Source: Bacteroidota bacterium
GTDB lineage: Bacteria > Bacteroidota > Bacteroidia > NS11-12g > UBA9320
NCBI GenBank assembly: GCA_002746305.1
Contig: NVWV01000001.1
Span: forward strand, 1 to 64,000
Direction of reading: 5' to 3'
DNA length: 64,000 nt
Positions within the stretch are counted from its first letter, which is position 1. Every line of letters begins with the position of its first letter. Below are positions 37,449-45,860 of the stretch, piece by piece. The notes beneath the pieces were generated by a model. The model saw nothing but the letters and a program-made list of their open reading frames with translations, had not been told where the DNA came from and ran no database searches. The translations under genes and the position numbers were made by a program.

Positions 37449-38063
37449 TTACTGATTTTGTTTTTCCCGCATTCCTGCTTGCTCCTCGATCATTTTGCTT
37501 CTTTCTTCTTCAACTTTAAATATTAACGCATCGTTGCCCGGATCTTTTTCGAGATCTATCAACGCTTGAACATATTCTGGATGGTTTGGAAAATTCAATG
37601 TAAGCCTAGTTTTAGAAGGAGTGAAAAGAAGAAGTAAAGCAAATAATCCAAATGCAAGCACCTTAATTAATATTCTAGTATAGTAACGACTTCTATTTTT
37701 TATCATTTTAAGGAGTACAATTATCAGAATAATCCCAAGTAGAACTAACCCTGTATATAGCATTACATTCGCACCGGGATATGATTGAATTTTAAAAAGA
37801 ATGCCCAATGTCGTGATGGACAGTGCAAATCCTGTCGCAATTGCCCCAATTATTTTCTTTGCATTGGTATTCTTAAAAGCACCTCCACTAAAAAGGTCAC
37901 GTAGTCCTATACCGTTAAAAAGTGCAAATCCAACCGATGAATAGACTATAGAGAGGATCCCTATGGAAAGTATTAGGAGGATGTCGGCACCTGGTAAGTA
38001 AGCAAACTTCATTGCCAGAGCTAGAATAAGAATTACCAGTAAGATTCGTTCAGTTATTTTCAT
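37449..38063 (-). CDS. Polytopic membrane protein of unknown function
   Basis: 204 residues from the ATG at 38063, which overlaps the upstream stop in an ATGA arrangement. It has five to six hydrophobic helices (first at about 6-24), a FSGGAFKNTNAKKI loop, and a charged C-terminal tail of about 50 residues including RSKMIEEQAGMREKQNQ that may be cytoplasmic and helical. The fold is reminiscent of GldL-type small membrane proteins, but no motif confirms that. It is coupled to the secreted-protein gene at 38060-39010. Confidence 0.75.
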   Translation of the reverse strand: MKITERILLVILILALAMKFAYLPGADILLILSIGILSIVYSSVGFALFNGIGLRDLFSGGAFKNTNAKKIIGAIATGFALSITTLGILFKIQSYPGANVMLYTGLVLLGIILIIVLLKMIKNRSRYYTRILIKVLAFGLFALLLLFTPSKTRLTLNFPNHPEYVQALIDLEKDPGNDALIFKVEEERSKMIEEQAGMREKQNQ

Positions 38064-39010
38064 TTTTTTGTTTCTTTTACTTTTTCCCAACTTTCTTCTA
38101 TCAACTCGAAATTAGAACCATTGAATTCAAAACTACAAAAGCATTTTTTCTTGATGAGTTCATGTTCTTCATTGTTATAGTTGTAATCCTCTCCATTATT
38201 GGAACAGTGACATTCAGTTGTCAGATCATCAGTTTCATAACTGACAGTGATTGTCTTGGTTATTGGGTCATAATTCACTCCGTCTTCCCAAGACCTTAAG
38301 TTGAGAGAGTAAATAAAATCTTCCTGAAAACTTCCATTCTTAAATTGAACCAATTGGACATAAGTCTCAAAGCAATAGGAGCATCCTCGGACATATCCAG
38401 TCAACACATATTTAGTTCCTTCTTCTGTATCTATGGAGTAAATGTCGCTATAACCATCACTTTCAAAAACAGCGTATGGATTATTGCTAGGTTCTTCCGT
38501 CACTTCCTCCGGCAAATTGCCAGATGGGATGTCGGTGTAGTACATGGTAGAAAATTGACTCCTGTATGTCCCCCCTGATTTTTCATTCAATGAAAAATTG
38601 TACATTTTTTTGTCATTGGACACTGCAATATGTAGGTCTGTGTCATCCGTGTTTATTTGTGTCACAATGTTATTAGCTGTAAGCCTATCATGCGTAAACA
38701 TTTGGTCAATATTGTATAGTATCTTACCTTGAAAATAGGCAAGCATGTAAAAAGTAGAAACCGAATCTTTGTTTTGGGTCAGGGAATATTCATCACTGGT
38801 ATCACTTAGTATAGTTTTTAGCTCTTTTCTAGAGAGGTCAAAATTCTGGAGTGGAGTGTATTCCTCAAAAGGACTTAGTGTCGCATATGATGCAAGACAA
38901 TCATTGGTCTCAGAAATGAGTTTGTCAAAGGATCTTTGAGATTGACCAAATACAGTGTTGGTCAGAAGACCGATAAAAAAAAACAATAGGACATATTTCA
39001 AGATATTCAT
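38060..39010 (-). CDS. Secreted protein of unknown function
   Basis: 316 residues with a signal peptide (MNILKYVLLFFFIGLLTNTVFGQ). The mature chain is acidic. It contains two Cys pairs, one CSYC (RGCSYCFETY) and a Cys/His-rich segment near the end (ECHCSNNGEDY ... KKCFCSF), which may form disulphides or bind metal. No family recognised. Its TGA overlaps the ATG of the membrane protein gene downstream (ATGA). The role is unknown; the pairing suggests the two proteins work together at the cell envelope. Confidence 0.75.
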   Translation of the reverse strand: MNILKYVLLFFFIGLLTNTVFGQSQRSFDKLISETNDCLASYATLSPFEEYTPLQNFDLSRKELKTILSDTSDEYSLTQNKDSVSTFYMLAYFQGKILYNIDQMFTHDRLTANNIVTQINTDDTDLHIAVSNDKKMYNFSLNEKSGGTYRSQFSTMYYTDIPSGNLPEEVTEEPSNNPYAVFESDGYSDIYSIDTEEGTKYVLTGYVRGCSYCFETYVQLVQFKNGSFQEDFIYSLNLRSWEDGVNYDPITKTITVSYETDDLTTECHCSNNGEDYNYNNEEHELIKKKCFCSFEFNGSNFELIEESWEKVKETKK

Positions 39011-39054
39011 GGTCTGTGAACTATGATCAAGTCAATTAAGGTCTAGGAAATACA

Positions 39055-39222
39055 TCATTTAGATTTGCCATTTATCATCAAAGAAATAAAGAATACCAAG
39101 CTTAAGATCAGAAATACAATGTTTACAATTCCTGCGAAAGGAGGTGCTCCTTCAGGCCAAAGTTGACCCAATAGAACGATTATATTTAGGACTATTAGTA
39201 TGACTATTCCTGTTTTCTTCAT
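39055..39222 (-). CDS. 55-residue two-helix membrane protein
   Basis: A reading frame of 55 codons plus stop. The protein is MKKTGIVILIVLNIIVLLGQ, then a short hydrophilic turn WPEGAPPF, then AGIVNIVFLILSLVFFISLM, then NGKSK. It has two clear membrane helices, a basic N-terminus and a basic C-terminus. It is on the same strand as the flanking genes, with no overlap. Its composition strongly suggests a real small protein, but its function is unknown and a chance frame cannot be excluded without conservation data. Confidence 0.65.
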   Translation of the reverse strand: MKKTGIVILIVLNIIVLLGQLWPEGAPPFAGIVNIVFLILSLVFFISLMINGKSK

Positions 39223-39304
39223 AGGGGCTAAAATAGAATTTAATTATTTTAAAACATAAAAGAATGAGTCAACAGTAGTATTCATTTAGTAAAGAGGGGT
39301 TGTA

Positions 39305-40498
39305 CTACCGTTTGTTGGAAGTATTAATATGACTTGCCAAATGTACACCCATACTGAAGCAAGCTTGTAAAAGATAACCACCCGTAGGAGCATTCCAGTC
39401 CAACATTTCACCTATGCAGTAGTGATCTGGGAGTTTTTTTAACATGTGGTTTGAATCAACCTGATCCAATGGAATACCTCCAGTGGTAGAGATAGCTTCG
39501 TCAATTTGGGCGGGAGCTAAAACGTTAAATTCCAATGCTTTAATTGAAGAGGCTAAAACGGAGGTGTTTAAGAATTCATCTTTAGTCAATTGGTCCTTAA
39601 TCAAATTAATCTGCAAACGAGATAGATTTAGGTCTTTGGATAAAGTCTCTGTTATCTTTTTGTTAGAATTCTCTATTCGTTTCTTAATATCTTCTTCAGT
39701 GAGACTAGGTTTGAGATCGATATAAATGGTAGCCTTTCCAAGCGAGTCGAGTTCTGATTGTATTTCGGGACTAAGTGCATAAATCGCGTTTCCCTCCAAA
39801 CCAAAGTCCGTGATTACCAATTCTCCTTTTTGGTATTTTGAGCCACAAGTGACTGCAATATTTTTCAAAGGACTCCCACTATGTTTTTGCAAAAAGTCTG
39901 GATTCCATTCAATTTGATATGCACAGTTAGCTGGTTTAAAAGGAATTGTTTCAATATCCTGTTTTCTGAAAATATCTAGCCAAGAGCCATCAGACCCAGT
40001 CACTTTCCAACTTCCACCACCCAAAGCAAAGACTATGTAATCAGAAGAAACAATTTCTTGGTTTTCAAAAATCAGTTCGTTTTTTGCATTCCATCCAGTC
40101 CAATCGTGCTCAAATTTGAATGCTACATCCTTGGATTTCAGTACTTCCAAAATCTTAGAAAGTACATCAATAGGCTTAATATCCTCTTTGGGATAAATAC
40201 GTTTGCTACTGCCTATGAATGTTGGAATGCCAATAGTCTCCAACCAGTTGCGAAGGTCCTCATTACTGAAGTGGAGTAGGGCCTCTTCCAGAAAATTAGT
40301 TGGTGTGTACCGTTGAATTAAATCCGCAATGGGTTCTGAATGAGTAAGATTGAATCCTCCCTTTCCTGCAACCAATAGTTTACGGCCAAAAGTCTTGTTC
40401 TTTTCGTAGATGGTGATATCAAACAGAGAAGAGTCTAAGAATGCTGCAAGCAATAAGCCTGCTGCACCTCCTCCGATGATTGCCACTGATTTTTTCAT
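39305..40498 (-). CDS. HI0933/TIGR03862-type flavoprotein
   Basis: 397 residues. The FAD Rossmann motif GGGAAGLLLAA lies at residues 9-19. GRKLLVAGKGGFNLTHSEP and SSKRIYPKEDIKP are typical of the HI0933 superfamily, and TGGIPLDQVDSNHMLKKLPDHYCIGEMLDWNAPTGGYLLQACFSMG is its C-terminal FAD-binding segment. These NAD(P)/FAD-dependent oxidoreductases have poorly known substrates; some relatives act on bile acids or tRNA/rRNA. No neighbour suggests a substrate. A near-consensus -7 element (7 of 8 bases) lies upstream. Confidence 0.9.
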   Translation of the reverse strand: MKKSVAIIGGGAAGLLLAAFLDSSLFDITIYEKNKTFGRKLLVAGKGGFNLTHSEPIADLIQRYTPTNFLEEALLHFSNEDLRNWLETIGIPTFIGSSKRIYPKEDIKPIDVLSKILEVLKSKDVAFKFEHDWTGWNAKNELIFENQEIVSSDYIVFALGGGSWKVTGSDGSWLDIFRKQDIETIPFKPANCAYQIEWNPDFLQKHSGSPLKNIAVTCGSKYQKGELVITDFGLEGNAIYALSPEIQSELDSLGKATIYIDLKPSLTEEDIKKRIENSNKKITETLSKDLNLSRLQINLIKDQLTKDEFLNTSVLASSIKALEFNVLAPAQIDEAISTTGGIPLDQVDSNHMLKKLPDHYCIGEMLDWNAPTGGYLLQACFSMGVHLASHINTSNKR

Positions 40499-40533
40499 CT
40501 GAACAAAGTAAAGAAAACGGTTTGAGTTAAGTG

Positions 40534-41676
40534 CTAGTGACCGTGAAGTTTAAGGTCATCGGATTCCAGTCGATCTACTTGTTTTTTCATTTTCTTTTGA
40601 ATCACCTTGAAATGGTGCTCGTCCTCTTTTGTTACCAAAGTAATGGCTTTTCCTGGATTTTCAGCCCTACCCGTTCTACCTATTCGATGGATAAAATCTT
40701 TAGGGCTTCGAGGTAGTTCGTAGTTAATTACATACGGCAAAAACTCAATGTCAATACCTCTAGCCAGTAAATCAGTTGCTACAAGTACGTTTAAACTTCC
40801 ATTTTTAAAAGTGATTAAGGATTCATTTCTGCTTCCTTGGCTCTTTTTACCGTGAATAGCACGTGCATTGATTCCGTTCTTCTTTAATTTATCAGCTACC
40901 AAATCCGCTTGGTAGATAGAAGAAGTAAAAACCAAAACTTGTTTCATCTCATTCTCTTTTATGAGATAACGGAGCAGTGGTCCTTTACGTTCGTCAGTTA
41001 CAGAGTAAGCCACTTGTTGGATTAGATCTACACTTAGAGCTTTAGGAGCTACATTGATGACTACAGGCTTATCAAGCAGCAAACGTTCAATGTTCTGTAC
41101 ATCAGGACTTAGCGTTGCAGAGAAGAGAAGGTTTTGTCTTTTTTTAGGTAACAAGGAAAAAATGCGATCCATTTCATCCTTAAACCCAAGATTAAGCATC
41201 TTGTCAGCCTCATCCAATACGAGAGTGTCAATATTGTCAAACTTAACCGCATTGGCTCTGTACAGTTCCAAAAGTCTCCCTGGAGTAGCTACCAGTACGT
41301 TCACATTAAACATGGACTTCATTTGTGGATTGATGGACACACCTCCATGTACCGCCATCGATTTGAAGTTGTACCTAAGATTTGTCCCAAATGAGCTAAA
41401 CACTTCTTCTACCTGCATAGCCAATTCACGAGTAGGCACAAGTACTAATGTATTGATACTTCTACCACCTCCAGTGTTTTTACCTTCTAATCCCATAAGG
41501 ATAGGCAGCACATAACTAGCCGTCTTCCCAGATCCTGTTTGTGCGATACCCAATACATCCTTCTTCTTTAGAATTGCCGGAATGGCTTGTTCTTGGATAG
41601 GATATGGTTTCTCGTATTTCAGTGCAGTAAGAGCAGAAACTAGAACAGGAGAGACTCCCAATGAGCTAAAAGACAT
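40534..41676 (-). CDS. DEAD-box ATP-dependent RNA helicase (RhlE-type)
   Basis: 380 residues from the ATG at 41676 (MSFSSLGVSPVLVSAL); the frame remains open to 41724 but the added residues are not family-like. Motifs: PYPIQEQAI, Walker A AQTGSGKT (about 44-51), PTRELAMQVEE, DEAD, SATLS, ARGIDIEFLP and [13 protein letters not shown]. It ends soon after the helicase core (EHHFKVIQKKMKKQVDRLE), so it lacks the Gly/Asn/Arg tail of the helicase at 950-2254. An exact -7 promoter element lies 28 bases upstream. Confidence 0.95.
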   Translation of the reverse strand: MSFSSLGVSPVLVSALTALKYEKPYPIQEQAIPAILKKKDVLGIAQTGSGKTASYVLPILMGLEGKNTGGGRSINTLVLVPTRELAMQVEEVFSSFGTNLRYNFKSMAVHGGVSINPQMKSMFNVNVLVATPGRLLELYRANAVKFDNIDTLVLDEADKMLNLGFKDEMDRIFSLLPKKRQNLLFSATLSPDVQNIERLLLDKPVVINVAPKALSVDLIQQVAYSVTDERKGPLLRYLIKENEMKQVLVFTSSIYQADLVADKLKKNGINARAIHGKKSQGSRNESLITFKNGSLNVLVATDLLARGIDIEFLPYVINYELPRSPKDFIHRIGRTGRAENPGKAITLVTKEDEHHFKVIQKKMKKQVDRLESDDLKLHGH

Positions 41677-41703
41677 AAATGTGATTTGTTTTGAAATTGA
41701 GGG

Positions 41704-41711
41704 CAAATTTA
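41704..41711 (-). promoter_or_regulatory. TAnnTTTG -7 element for the second helicase
   Basis: The minus strand reads TAAATTTG, an exact match, 28 bases before the ATG at 41676. It also agrees with choosing that ATG rather than one at 41724. Confidence 0.45.
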
Positions 41712-41765
41712 AGTGTAAGAACAAGAAAGTCTTAGCAGATTAGCAACAATGTGGGTGATACTTGA

Positions 41766-42212
41766 TTATTCAACGGTCCATTCGTAGAAATTAGAGGCCT
41801 CATTTAGCTCAAATCCTGTTTTAGGATAGAGGTTATTCCCAACTACATTTGACTTTTCAGTTTCAAGAAACATTCCATAAGCATTGGTTTTTTTAACCAG
41901 TTCTTTAGCCTTGCTGATTAGGTTAATAGAAATTCCTTTACTGCGATGTTCAGGATGTACGTATAAATCATTCAAAAGCCAGCATTTTTTCATTCTAGTA
42001 GAAGAAAAAAGAGGATACAACTGTACGAATCCAATCAGTTCAGACGAATCATTTTCGGCAACATAAATCTCGGAATCTTCATTTTTTAAACGCTCAGATA
42101 AGAACTTTTTTGCACCTTCTATATCAGACTCTTTTTTATAAAAGACTCTGTAGTTATTGAATAGTTGGGATAATGAGTCTATGTCTTTATTGTTTGCTTT
42201 TCTGTAATGCAT
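41766..42212 (-). CDS. GNAT-family N-acetyltransferase
   Basis: 148 residues. It starts MHYRKANNKDIDSLSQLFNNYR and contains LNDLYVHPEHRSKGISINLISKAKELVKK, which holds the acetyl-CoA motif HRSKGIS, and GMFLETEKSNVVGNNLYPKTGFE. This is the small GNAT type that acetylates an amino group on an unknown substrate. It is the last of three minus-strand genes, 27 bases after the NTF2-like gene. Confidence 0.88.
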   Translation of the reverse strand: MHYRKANNKDIDSLSQLFNNYRVFYKKESDIEGAKKFLSERLKNEDSEIYVAENDSSELIGFVQLYPLFSSTRMKKCWLLNDLYVHPEHRSKGISINLISKAKELVKKTNAYGMFLETEKSNVVGNNLYPKTGFELNEASNFYEWTVE

Positions 42213-42239
42213 TGACTGAATGTTTTTTAATCGGTTGAT

Positions 42240-42620
42240 TTATAGTTGAATAGTGCTTCCTGCAATGATTTGCCAACTGTTTTGAGATTGTTTCCAAACT
42301 CGTATTGTTTTGTAGTTTCCATCGAGGGAATTATCCATGTACTTGCCTTTCATTTCAACCAATACGGAAACGATAGCATTGTCTCCAATGAGATTTATTT
42401 CTTGTTCAGACGTTGAAATCTCGCTAATCTTCATTTCGCCTGAGCTGTGAGAGGCCAAATCCATAGTTTTGGTAATTGTATGCCCAGAAGGAATGGTGAA
42501 CAGTAAGTCCTCGTGTATGAGTTTATCCAAAGTGGTGACATCACTATTCAACATTGCTTTCACCATTTCTTGTTCGATAAGGACAATTGAGTTTTTGTCC
42601 ATGGATTTTGTAGCGTTCAC
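42240..42620 (-). CDS. NTF2-like/DUF4440 protein
   Basis: 126 residues if the GTG at 42620 is used, where it overlaps the upstream TGA (GTGA); an ATG at 42602 gives 120 residues. It fits the cone-shaped SnoaL/NTF2 fold: helices IVLIEQEMVKAMLNSDVTTLDKLIHEDLLF, then strands ending WQIIAGSTIQL. DUF4440 proteins are cytosolic and mostly of unknown activity. The coupling to the zinc-ribbon gene is clear from the overlap. Confidence 0.8.
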   Translation of the reverse strand: MNATKSMDKNSIVLIEQEMVKAMLNSDVTTLDKLIHEDLLFTIPSGHTITKTMDLASHSSGEMKISEISTSEQEINLIGDNAIVSVLVEMKGKYMDNSLDGNYKTIRVWKQSQNSWQIIAGSTIQL

Positions 42621-43249
42621 GCTATGTACTTTTGGTTTGCTTTTTTTAAGAATTCTTGTTCCAGCTTGTTGAGTTTCTTAACAATTAACTCTCGGTTCTT
42701 TGAAGATTTAATCCATTGTGGAAGATTAGCAATCATGGAGTATTTATATCTTCCATTATCTTCTCGCAGTTTGGCACTTACATACCCTTTCAAATAATTC
42801 AAATGGTCAAGATTATATAGCCAAAGAACATTGTCTTTTATACTTGTTTGTAGCCATAATTCAAAACCAAAATATGGGTCGGTTGATTTATCTTCTCTGT
42901 ACCTGTGCCAAGTAATGGGATATTCCCTTTCATCATTACAAGTCATACATGTCACTTTGCAGGATTTGTAAGGCTCTTTAGTTGGTTCGCTTGCATCATA
43001 TATTTTAGTTCCACAATGACCACAACTTTGATTAACTATTCCTTCTAAATAACCAGACCATTTTTTATCGCCAGATTGCTGAAACCCACAATACTTACAA
43101 CCACATCTGGACTTGTGTCCAGAAGGAAATGGTATTGTATATTTTGGCAATTCGGTAGTTGCCAAAGCAAGTTCAGAACAACTTGGGCACTGTACCCAAA
43201 TTAACTCACTAAAGTGAACAATTGGATATGCCGGCTTATTGAATCTCAT
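42617..43249 (-). CDS. Zinc-ribbon protein of unknown function
   Basis: 210 residues. It has four CxxC-type knuckles: CPSC (near 21), CGCKYC (near 49), CGHC (near 76) and CMTC (near 96, following a Cys at 92). They are likely to form two zinc ribbons. The C-terminal half is helical and basic (KKLNKLEQEFLKK). Similar proteins are annotated as TFIIB-type zinc-ribbon proteins in other bacteria, which does not imply a transcription role. It is the first gene of a three-gene minus-strand unit. Confidence 0.8.
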   Translation of the reverse strand: MRFNKPAYPIVHFSELIWVQCPSCSELALATTELPKYTIPFPSGHKSRCGCKYCGFQQSGDKKWSGYLEGIVNQSCGHCGTKIYDASEPTKEPYKSCKVTCMTCNDEREYPITWHRYREDKSTDPYFGFELWLQTSIKDNVLWLYNLDHLNYLKGYVSAKLREDNGRYKYSMIANLPQWIKSSKNRELIVKKLNKLEQEFLKKANQKYIA

Positions 43250-43447
43250 TTGTACTATTAAACATGACTATTTGTCTTAATTCGGAGCGAAAATTACTCT
43301 TTTTTGTTGGAGAAATATATATGGAAAAGTGCAATTTTTTTCTGACTGAGGCAAAGAATGAATGAATCACTTGAGAAATAGGAGTTAGTTTCTCTATTAT
43401 CTTCAAAACAAGTGCAAATCCTTTCTCGAATAAATCTAAGTAAAAGT

Positions 43448-43455
43448 TAATTTTG
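43448..43455 (+). promoter_or_regulatory. TAnnTTTG -7 element directly before mdh
   Basis: TAATTTTG is an exact match that ends five bases before the mdh ATG at 43461. A TTTC at 43422-43425 may serve as a weak -33. The position implies a leaderless or nearly leaderless message. Confidence 0.5.
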
Positions 43456-43460
43456 CACCA

Positions 43461-44384
43461 ATGAAAGTAACAGTAGTAGGAGCGGGTGCAGTAGGTGCTA
43501 GTTGTGCCGAGTACATCGCCATCAAAGATTTTGCCGCAGAGGTAGTATTGGTAGATATAAAAGAAGGATTTGCAGAAGGAAAAGCAATGGACCTTATGCA
43601 GACTTCATCACTGAACGGTTTTGATACTAAAATTACTGGTGTTACCAATGATTACAGCAAAACTGCCGGTAGTGATGTAGCTGTAATTACTAGTGGTATT
43701 CCTCGTAAGCCAGGTATGACTCGTGAAGAGCTTATCGGTATCAATGCTGGAATCGTAAAAACTGTTTCTTCTAGTATTTTGGAGCATTCTCCAAATGCAA
43801 TCATTATCGTAGTATCAAATCCTATGGATACGATGACTTACTTAGTACACAAGTCTACAAACCTTCCTAAGAACCGTATCATTGGTATGGGTGGTGCTTT
43901 GGATAGTGCTCGTTTCAAGTACAGATTAGCAGAAGCTTTGGGTTGCCCAACTTCTGATGTAGAAGGAATGGTAATTGGTGGTCATAGCGATAAAGGTATG
44001 GTTCCATTGATTGAAAAAGCATCAAGAAACAGCGTAAATGTTTCTGAGTTTTTAGATGCAGCTAAAATGGACGAGGTTGTTCAAGCTACTAAGGTAGGTG
44101 GTGCTACACTTACCGGTTTATTGGGTACTAGTGCTTGGTATGCTCCAGGTGCAGCAGTATCAGAATTGGTAAAGGCAATCGCCCTTGATTCTCAAAAAAT
44201 GTTCCCTTGCTCGGCTATGCTAGAAGGAGAGTATGACCTAAACGGTCTTTGTATTGGTGTTCCATGTATCTTAGGTAAAAACGGTATCGAGCGTATTGTA
44301 GAAGTATCTTTATCAGATGCGGAAAAAGCTCATATGCAAGAAAGTGCTGCTGGTGTTATGAAGACCAACGGTCTTTTAGACTAA
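43461..44384 (+). CDS. mdh: Malate dehydrogenase
   Basis: Oxidises malate to oxaloacetate with NAD+ in the TCA cycle. The 307-residue length is that of the LDH-like MDH subgroup. It has the NAD motif VGAGAVGASCA (about 6-16), IPRKPGMTREELI (substrate loop with Arg), SNPMDTMTYLV, GMGGALDSARF and the catalytic GGHSDKGMVPL. Its wobble bases and codon choice look more uniform than those of its neighbours, as expected of a highly expressed enzyme. A terminator hairpin follows. Confidence 0.97.
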   Translation: MKVTVVGAGAVGASCAEYIAIKDFAAEVVLVDIKEGFAEGKAMDLMQTSSLNGFDTKITGVTNDYSKTAGSDVAVITSGIPRKPGMTREELIGINAGIVKTVSSSILEHSPNAIIIVVSNPMDTMTYLVHKSTNLPKNRIIGMGGALDSARFKYRLAEALGCPTSDVEGMVIGGHSDKGMVPLIEKASRNSVNVSEFLDAAKMDEVVQATKVGGATLTGLLGTSAWYAPGAAVSELVKAIALDSQKMFPCSAMLEGEYDLNGLCIGVPCILGKNGIERIVEVSLSDAEKAHMQESAAGVMKTNGLLD

Positions 44385-44403
44385 GCATTAAACATATAAT
44401 ATT

Positions 44404-44438
44404 AGAAAAGCTCTTGCCGTTGGTAAGGGCTTTTTTGT
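44404..44438 (+). terminator. Rho-independent terminator after mdh
   Basis: AAAGCTCTTGCC pairs with GGTAAGGGCTTT (12 bp with two G-T pairs) over a three-base loop and runs into TTTTTTGTTT. It closes the mdh unit. Confidence 0.85.
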
Positions 44439-44441
44439 TTT

Positions 44442-44573
44442 ATGGGTTTTATGAAGTTCAGTTGCCGTTACATCGAGCGGTATATGCCAGAATACCTTTC
44501 TGATCTGAAGGAGGTTGTGGAGAGGTTGGGGTGTAGTAAATCCCCTTTTAGGGATCTTAGAAATACCCTTTAG
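44442..44573 (+). CDS. Possible 43-residue small ORF
   Basis: A frame from an ATG at 44442 to the TAG at 44571. The product reads MGFMKFSCRYIERYMPEYLS, then DLKEVVERLGCSKSPFRDLR, then NTL. It has an amphipathic helix-like middle and no signal peptide. It begins in the T-tract of the mdh terminator, and its end overlaps a repeat of CCCCTTTTAGGGA and CCCTTTAGGGG. It may be a chance frame or a remnant of a longer gene; there is no independent support. Confidence 0.25.
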   Translation: MGFMKFSCRYIERYMPEYLSDLKEVVERLGCSKSPFRDLRNTL

Positions 44574-44612
44574 GGGATGTTTAATGCTCCCCTAATTCTT
44601 GTTATTTGAATA

Positions 44613-44885
44613 ATGAAAGTGAAAAACTTAAATAATACTTCAGGTCGTAAAGCTCCAAAAGGTTATGCAAGTTGGTTGGATTATTGGCAACAACAAATGA
44701 AATCATACGGTAACACTAAATGTAGGAATAATTCTTGCACCTCTTATGCAGAAGTTGGCGGTCATGTCTTCAGTCCAGACGGCCGAACTTCTGACCATTG
44801 GTATATAGTTGCAATTTGTAAAAGCTGCAACGCTGTAGCTGTATCTTATGATGTTGATGTAAATAGTTTAATAAGAATAACATAG
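44613..44885 (+). CDS. Small Cys/His zinc-binding-like protein
   Basis: 90 residues with no signal peptide. It has CRNNSC (CX4C) and CKSC (CX2C) with HVFSPDGRTSDHWYIVAIC between, spacing that could hold one zinc and is loosely reminiscent of degenerate HNH folds. The opening VKNLNNTS and the SWLDYW motif recall a family of small bacterial proteins of unknown function with the same start. That resemblance is from memory and unverified. It is the first gene of the repeat-bounded segment; 18 bases separate it from the next lipoprotein gene. Confidence 0.65.
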   Translation: MKVKNLNNTSGRKAPKGYASWLDYWQQQMKSYGNTKCRNNSCTSYAEVGGHVFSPDGRTSDHWYIVAICKSCNAVAVSYDVDVNSLIRIT

Positions 44886-44903
44886 ATTATATATATAGTT
44901 AAA

Positions 44904-45119
44904 ATGGTTAAAATTAAATACCTAGTATTCTGTTTTGTGTTTTTATTAGCATGTTCAACGGATTCAGTAAATACCAACAATAACGGTAACACAAGTTCGG
45001 GGGTTACAAACTGCGACCATAATGGTAAAACATTGTACGAAGGTCCCCAAGGTGGGTGCTACTACATTAATAGTAACGGAAACAAGACATACGTCGACAG
45101 GTGGGAATGTGACTGCTAA
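44904..45119 (+). CDS. Small lipoprotein with PBCV-adaptor-like motif
   Basis: 71 residues. MVKIKYLVFCFVFLLACSTD is a lipoprotein signal with lipobox LLAC. The short mature part contains EGPQGGCYYINSNGNKTYVD, which resembles the GPRGGxYYINxxGxKxYV core of the PBCV-specific basic adaptor domain, and has Cys residues in CDHNG, GGCYY and ECDC. It is likely envelope-anchored. Function unknown. The first repeat copy starts 19 bases after its stop. Confidence 0.7.
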   Translation: MVKIKYLVFCFVFLLACSTDSVNTNNNGNTSSGVTNCDHNGKTLYEGPQGGCYYINSNGNKTYVDRWECDC

Positions 45120-45137
45120 AACACCTAAGATATGTGT

Positions 45138-45197
45138 CCTCCGCTGGTGCCAGCTCGTAGCTGGGTCTATAAATAATTATGAAGTACAGTTTCTGGT
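45138..45197 (+). repeat. 60-bp dispersed repeat, copy A
   Basis: The repeat starts CCTCCGCTGGTGCCAGC, has a hairpin CCAGC-TCGTA-GCTGG, and continues with AAATAATTATGAAGTA and GTTTCTGGT. It follows the lipoprotein gene. A second partial half-repeat (TTGTAGCTGGTA) follows at once. Confidence 0.75.
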
Positions 45198-45313
45198 TTG
45201 TAGCTGGTAGCAGTATGAAATCTGAACATTTGATTAATGAGCAGTTGGTCATAGACCTAATGCAGATATCAAGAGGGCCGCTACAAATAGATGGCACATT
45301 TTAAATTGAAATT

Positions 45314-45748
45314 ATGTTAAGTAAAATCTTCATATTGTTAATACTATTTTGTTGCAGTACAGCTTTTTTAAGCTCATCCTACAATGAAACTCGACTGGCT
45401 TCAAAGCAATGTGATTGTAAAGGGAAAGGTAGTTTTATGCCTATTGACTCTTTATTTCGTGAACTCATTCTAGATAAGTATAGCTTAGATTATTATAGAA
45501 AACTATCAATTAATATAAATCTAATGTTTTTATATAGAGACAGTGCTTTCTCTGACCCTCATATGGGGATAATGTACTTTTGCGAAATAGATAGCACAGT
45601 GATTGAGGAGGCAACGAGTGAACTTATAAAATCTCCTGTTTTTCAAAAATATTTTCTTGAAAAAAAGCAAATGATGTTAAGAACATATTTGGGTGGGTAT
45701 GGAGATTCGGGCTTCGCTATTAAAGTATGTGGGATAAAAGAGGAGTAA
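45314..45748 (+). CDS. Small secreted protein of unknown function
   Basis: 144 residues. MLSKIFILLILFCCSTAFLSSS is a hydrophobic signal with cysteines at 13 and 14. The mature chain has CDCKGKG early and a single Cys in MYFCEID and in KVCGIKEE. It is mostly helical and acidic/basic mixed with no recognisable domain. It lies between repeat copies A and B. It shows no similarity by eye to its neighbours. Confidence 0.65.
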   Translation: MLSKIFILLILFCCSTAFLSSSYNETRLASKQCDCKGKGSFMPIDSLFRELILDKYSLDYYRKLSININLMFLYRDSAFSDPHMGIMYFCEIDSTVIEEATSELIKSPVFQKYFLEKKQMMLRTYLGGYGDSGFAIKVCGIKEE

Positions 45749-45860
45749 GGGTAATGTGCTATTGAGATAGGATCTGAAGTGACAGAAATCAAAAGGAAAA
45801 AAATAACTTGTATCTATTAAAGGACTATAGTTTAAAAATGAACTTTTGAACTTTACATGG

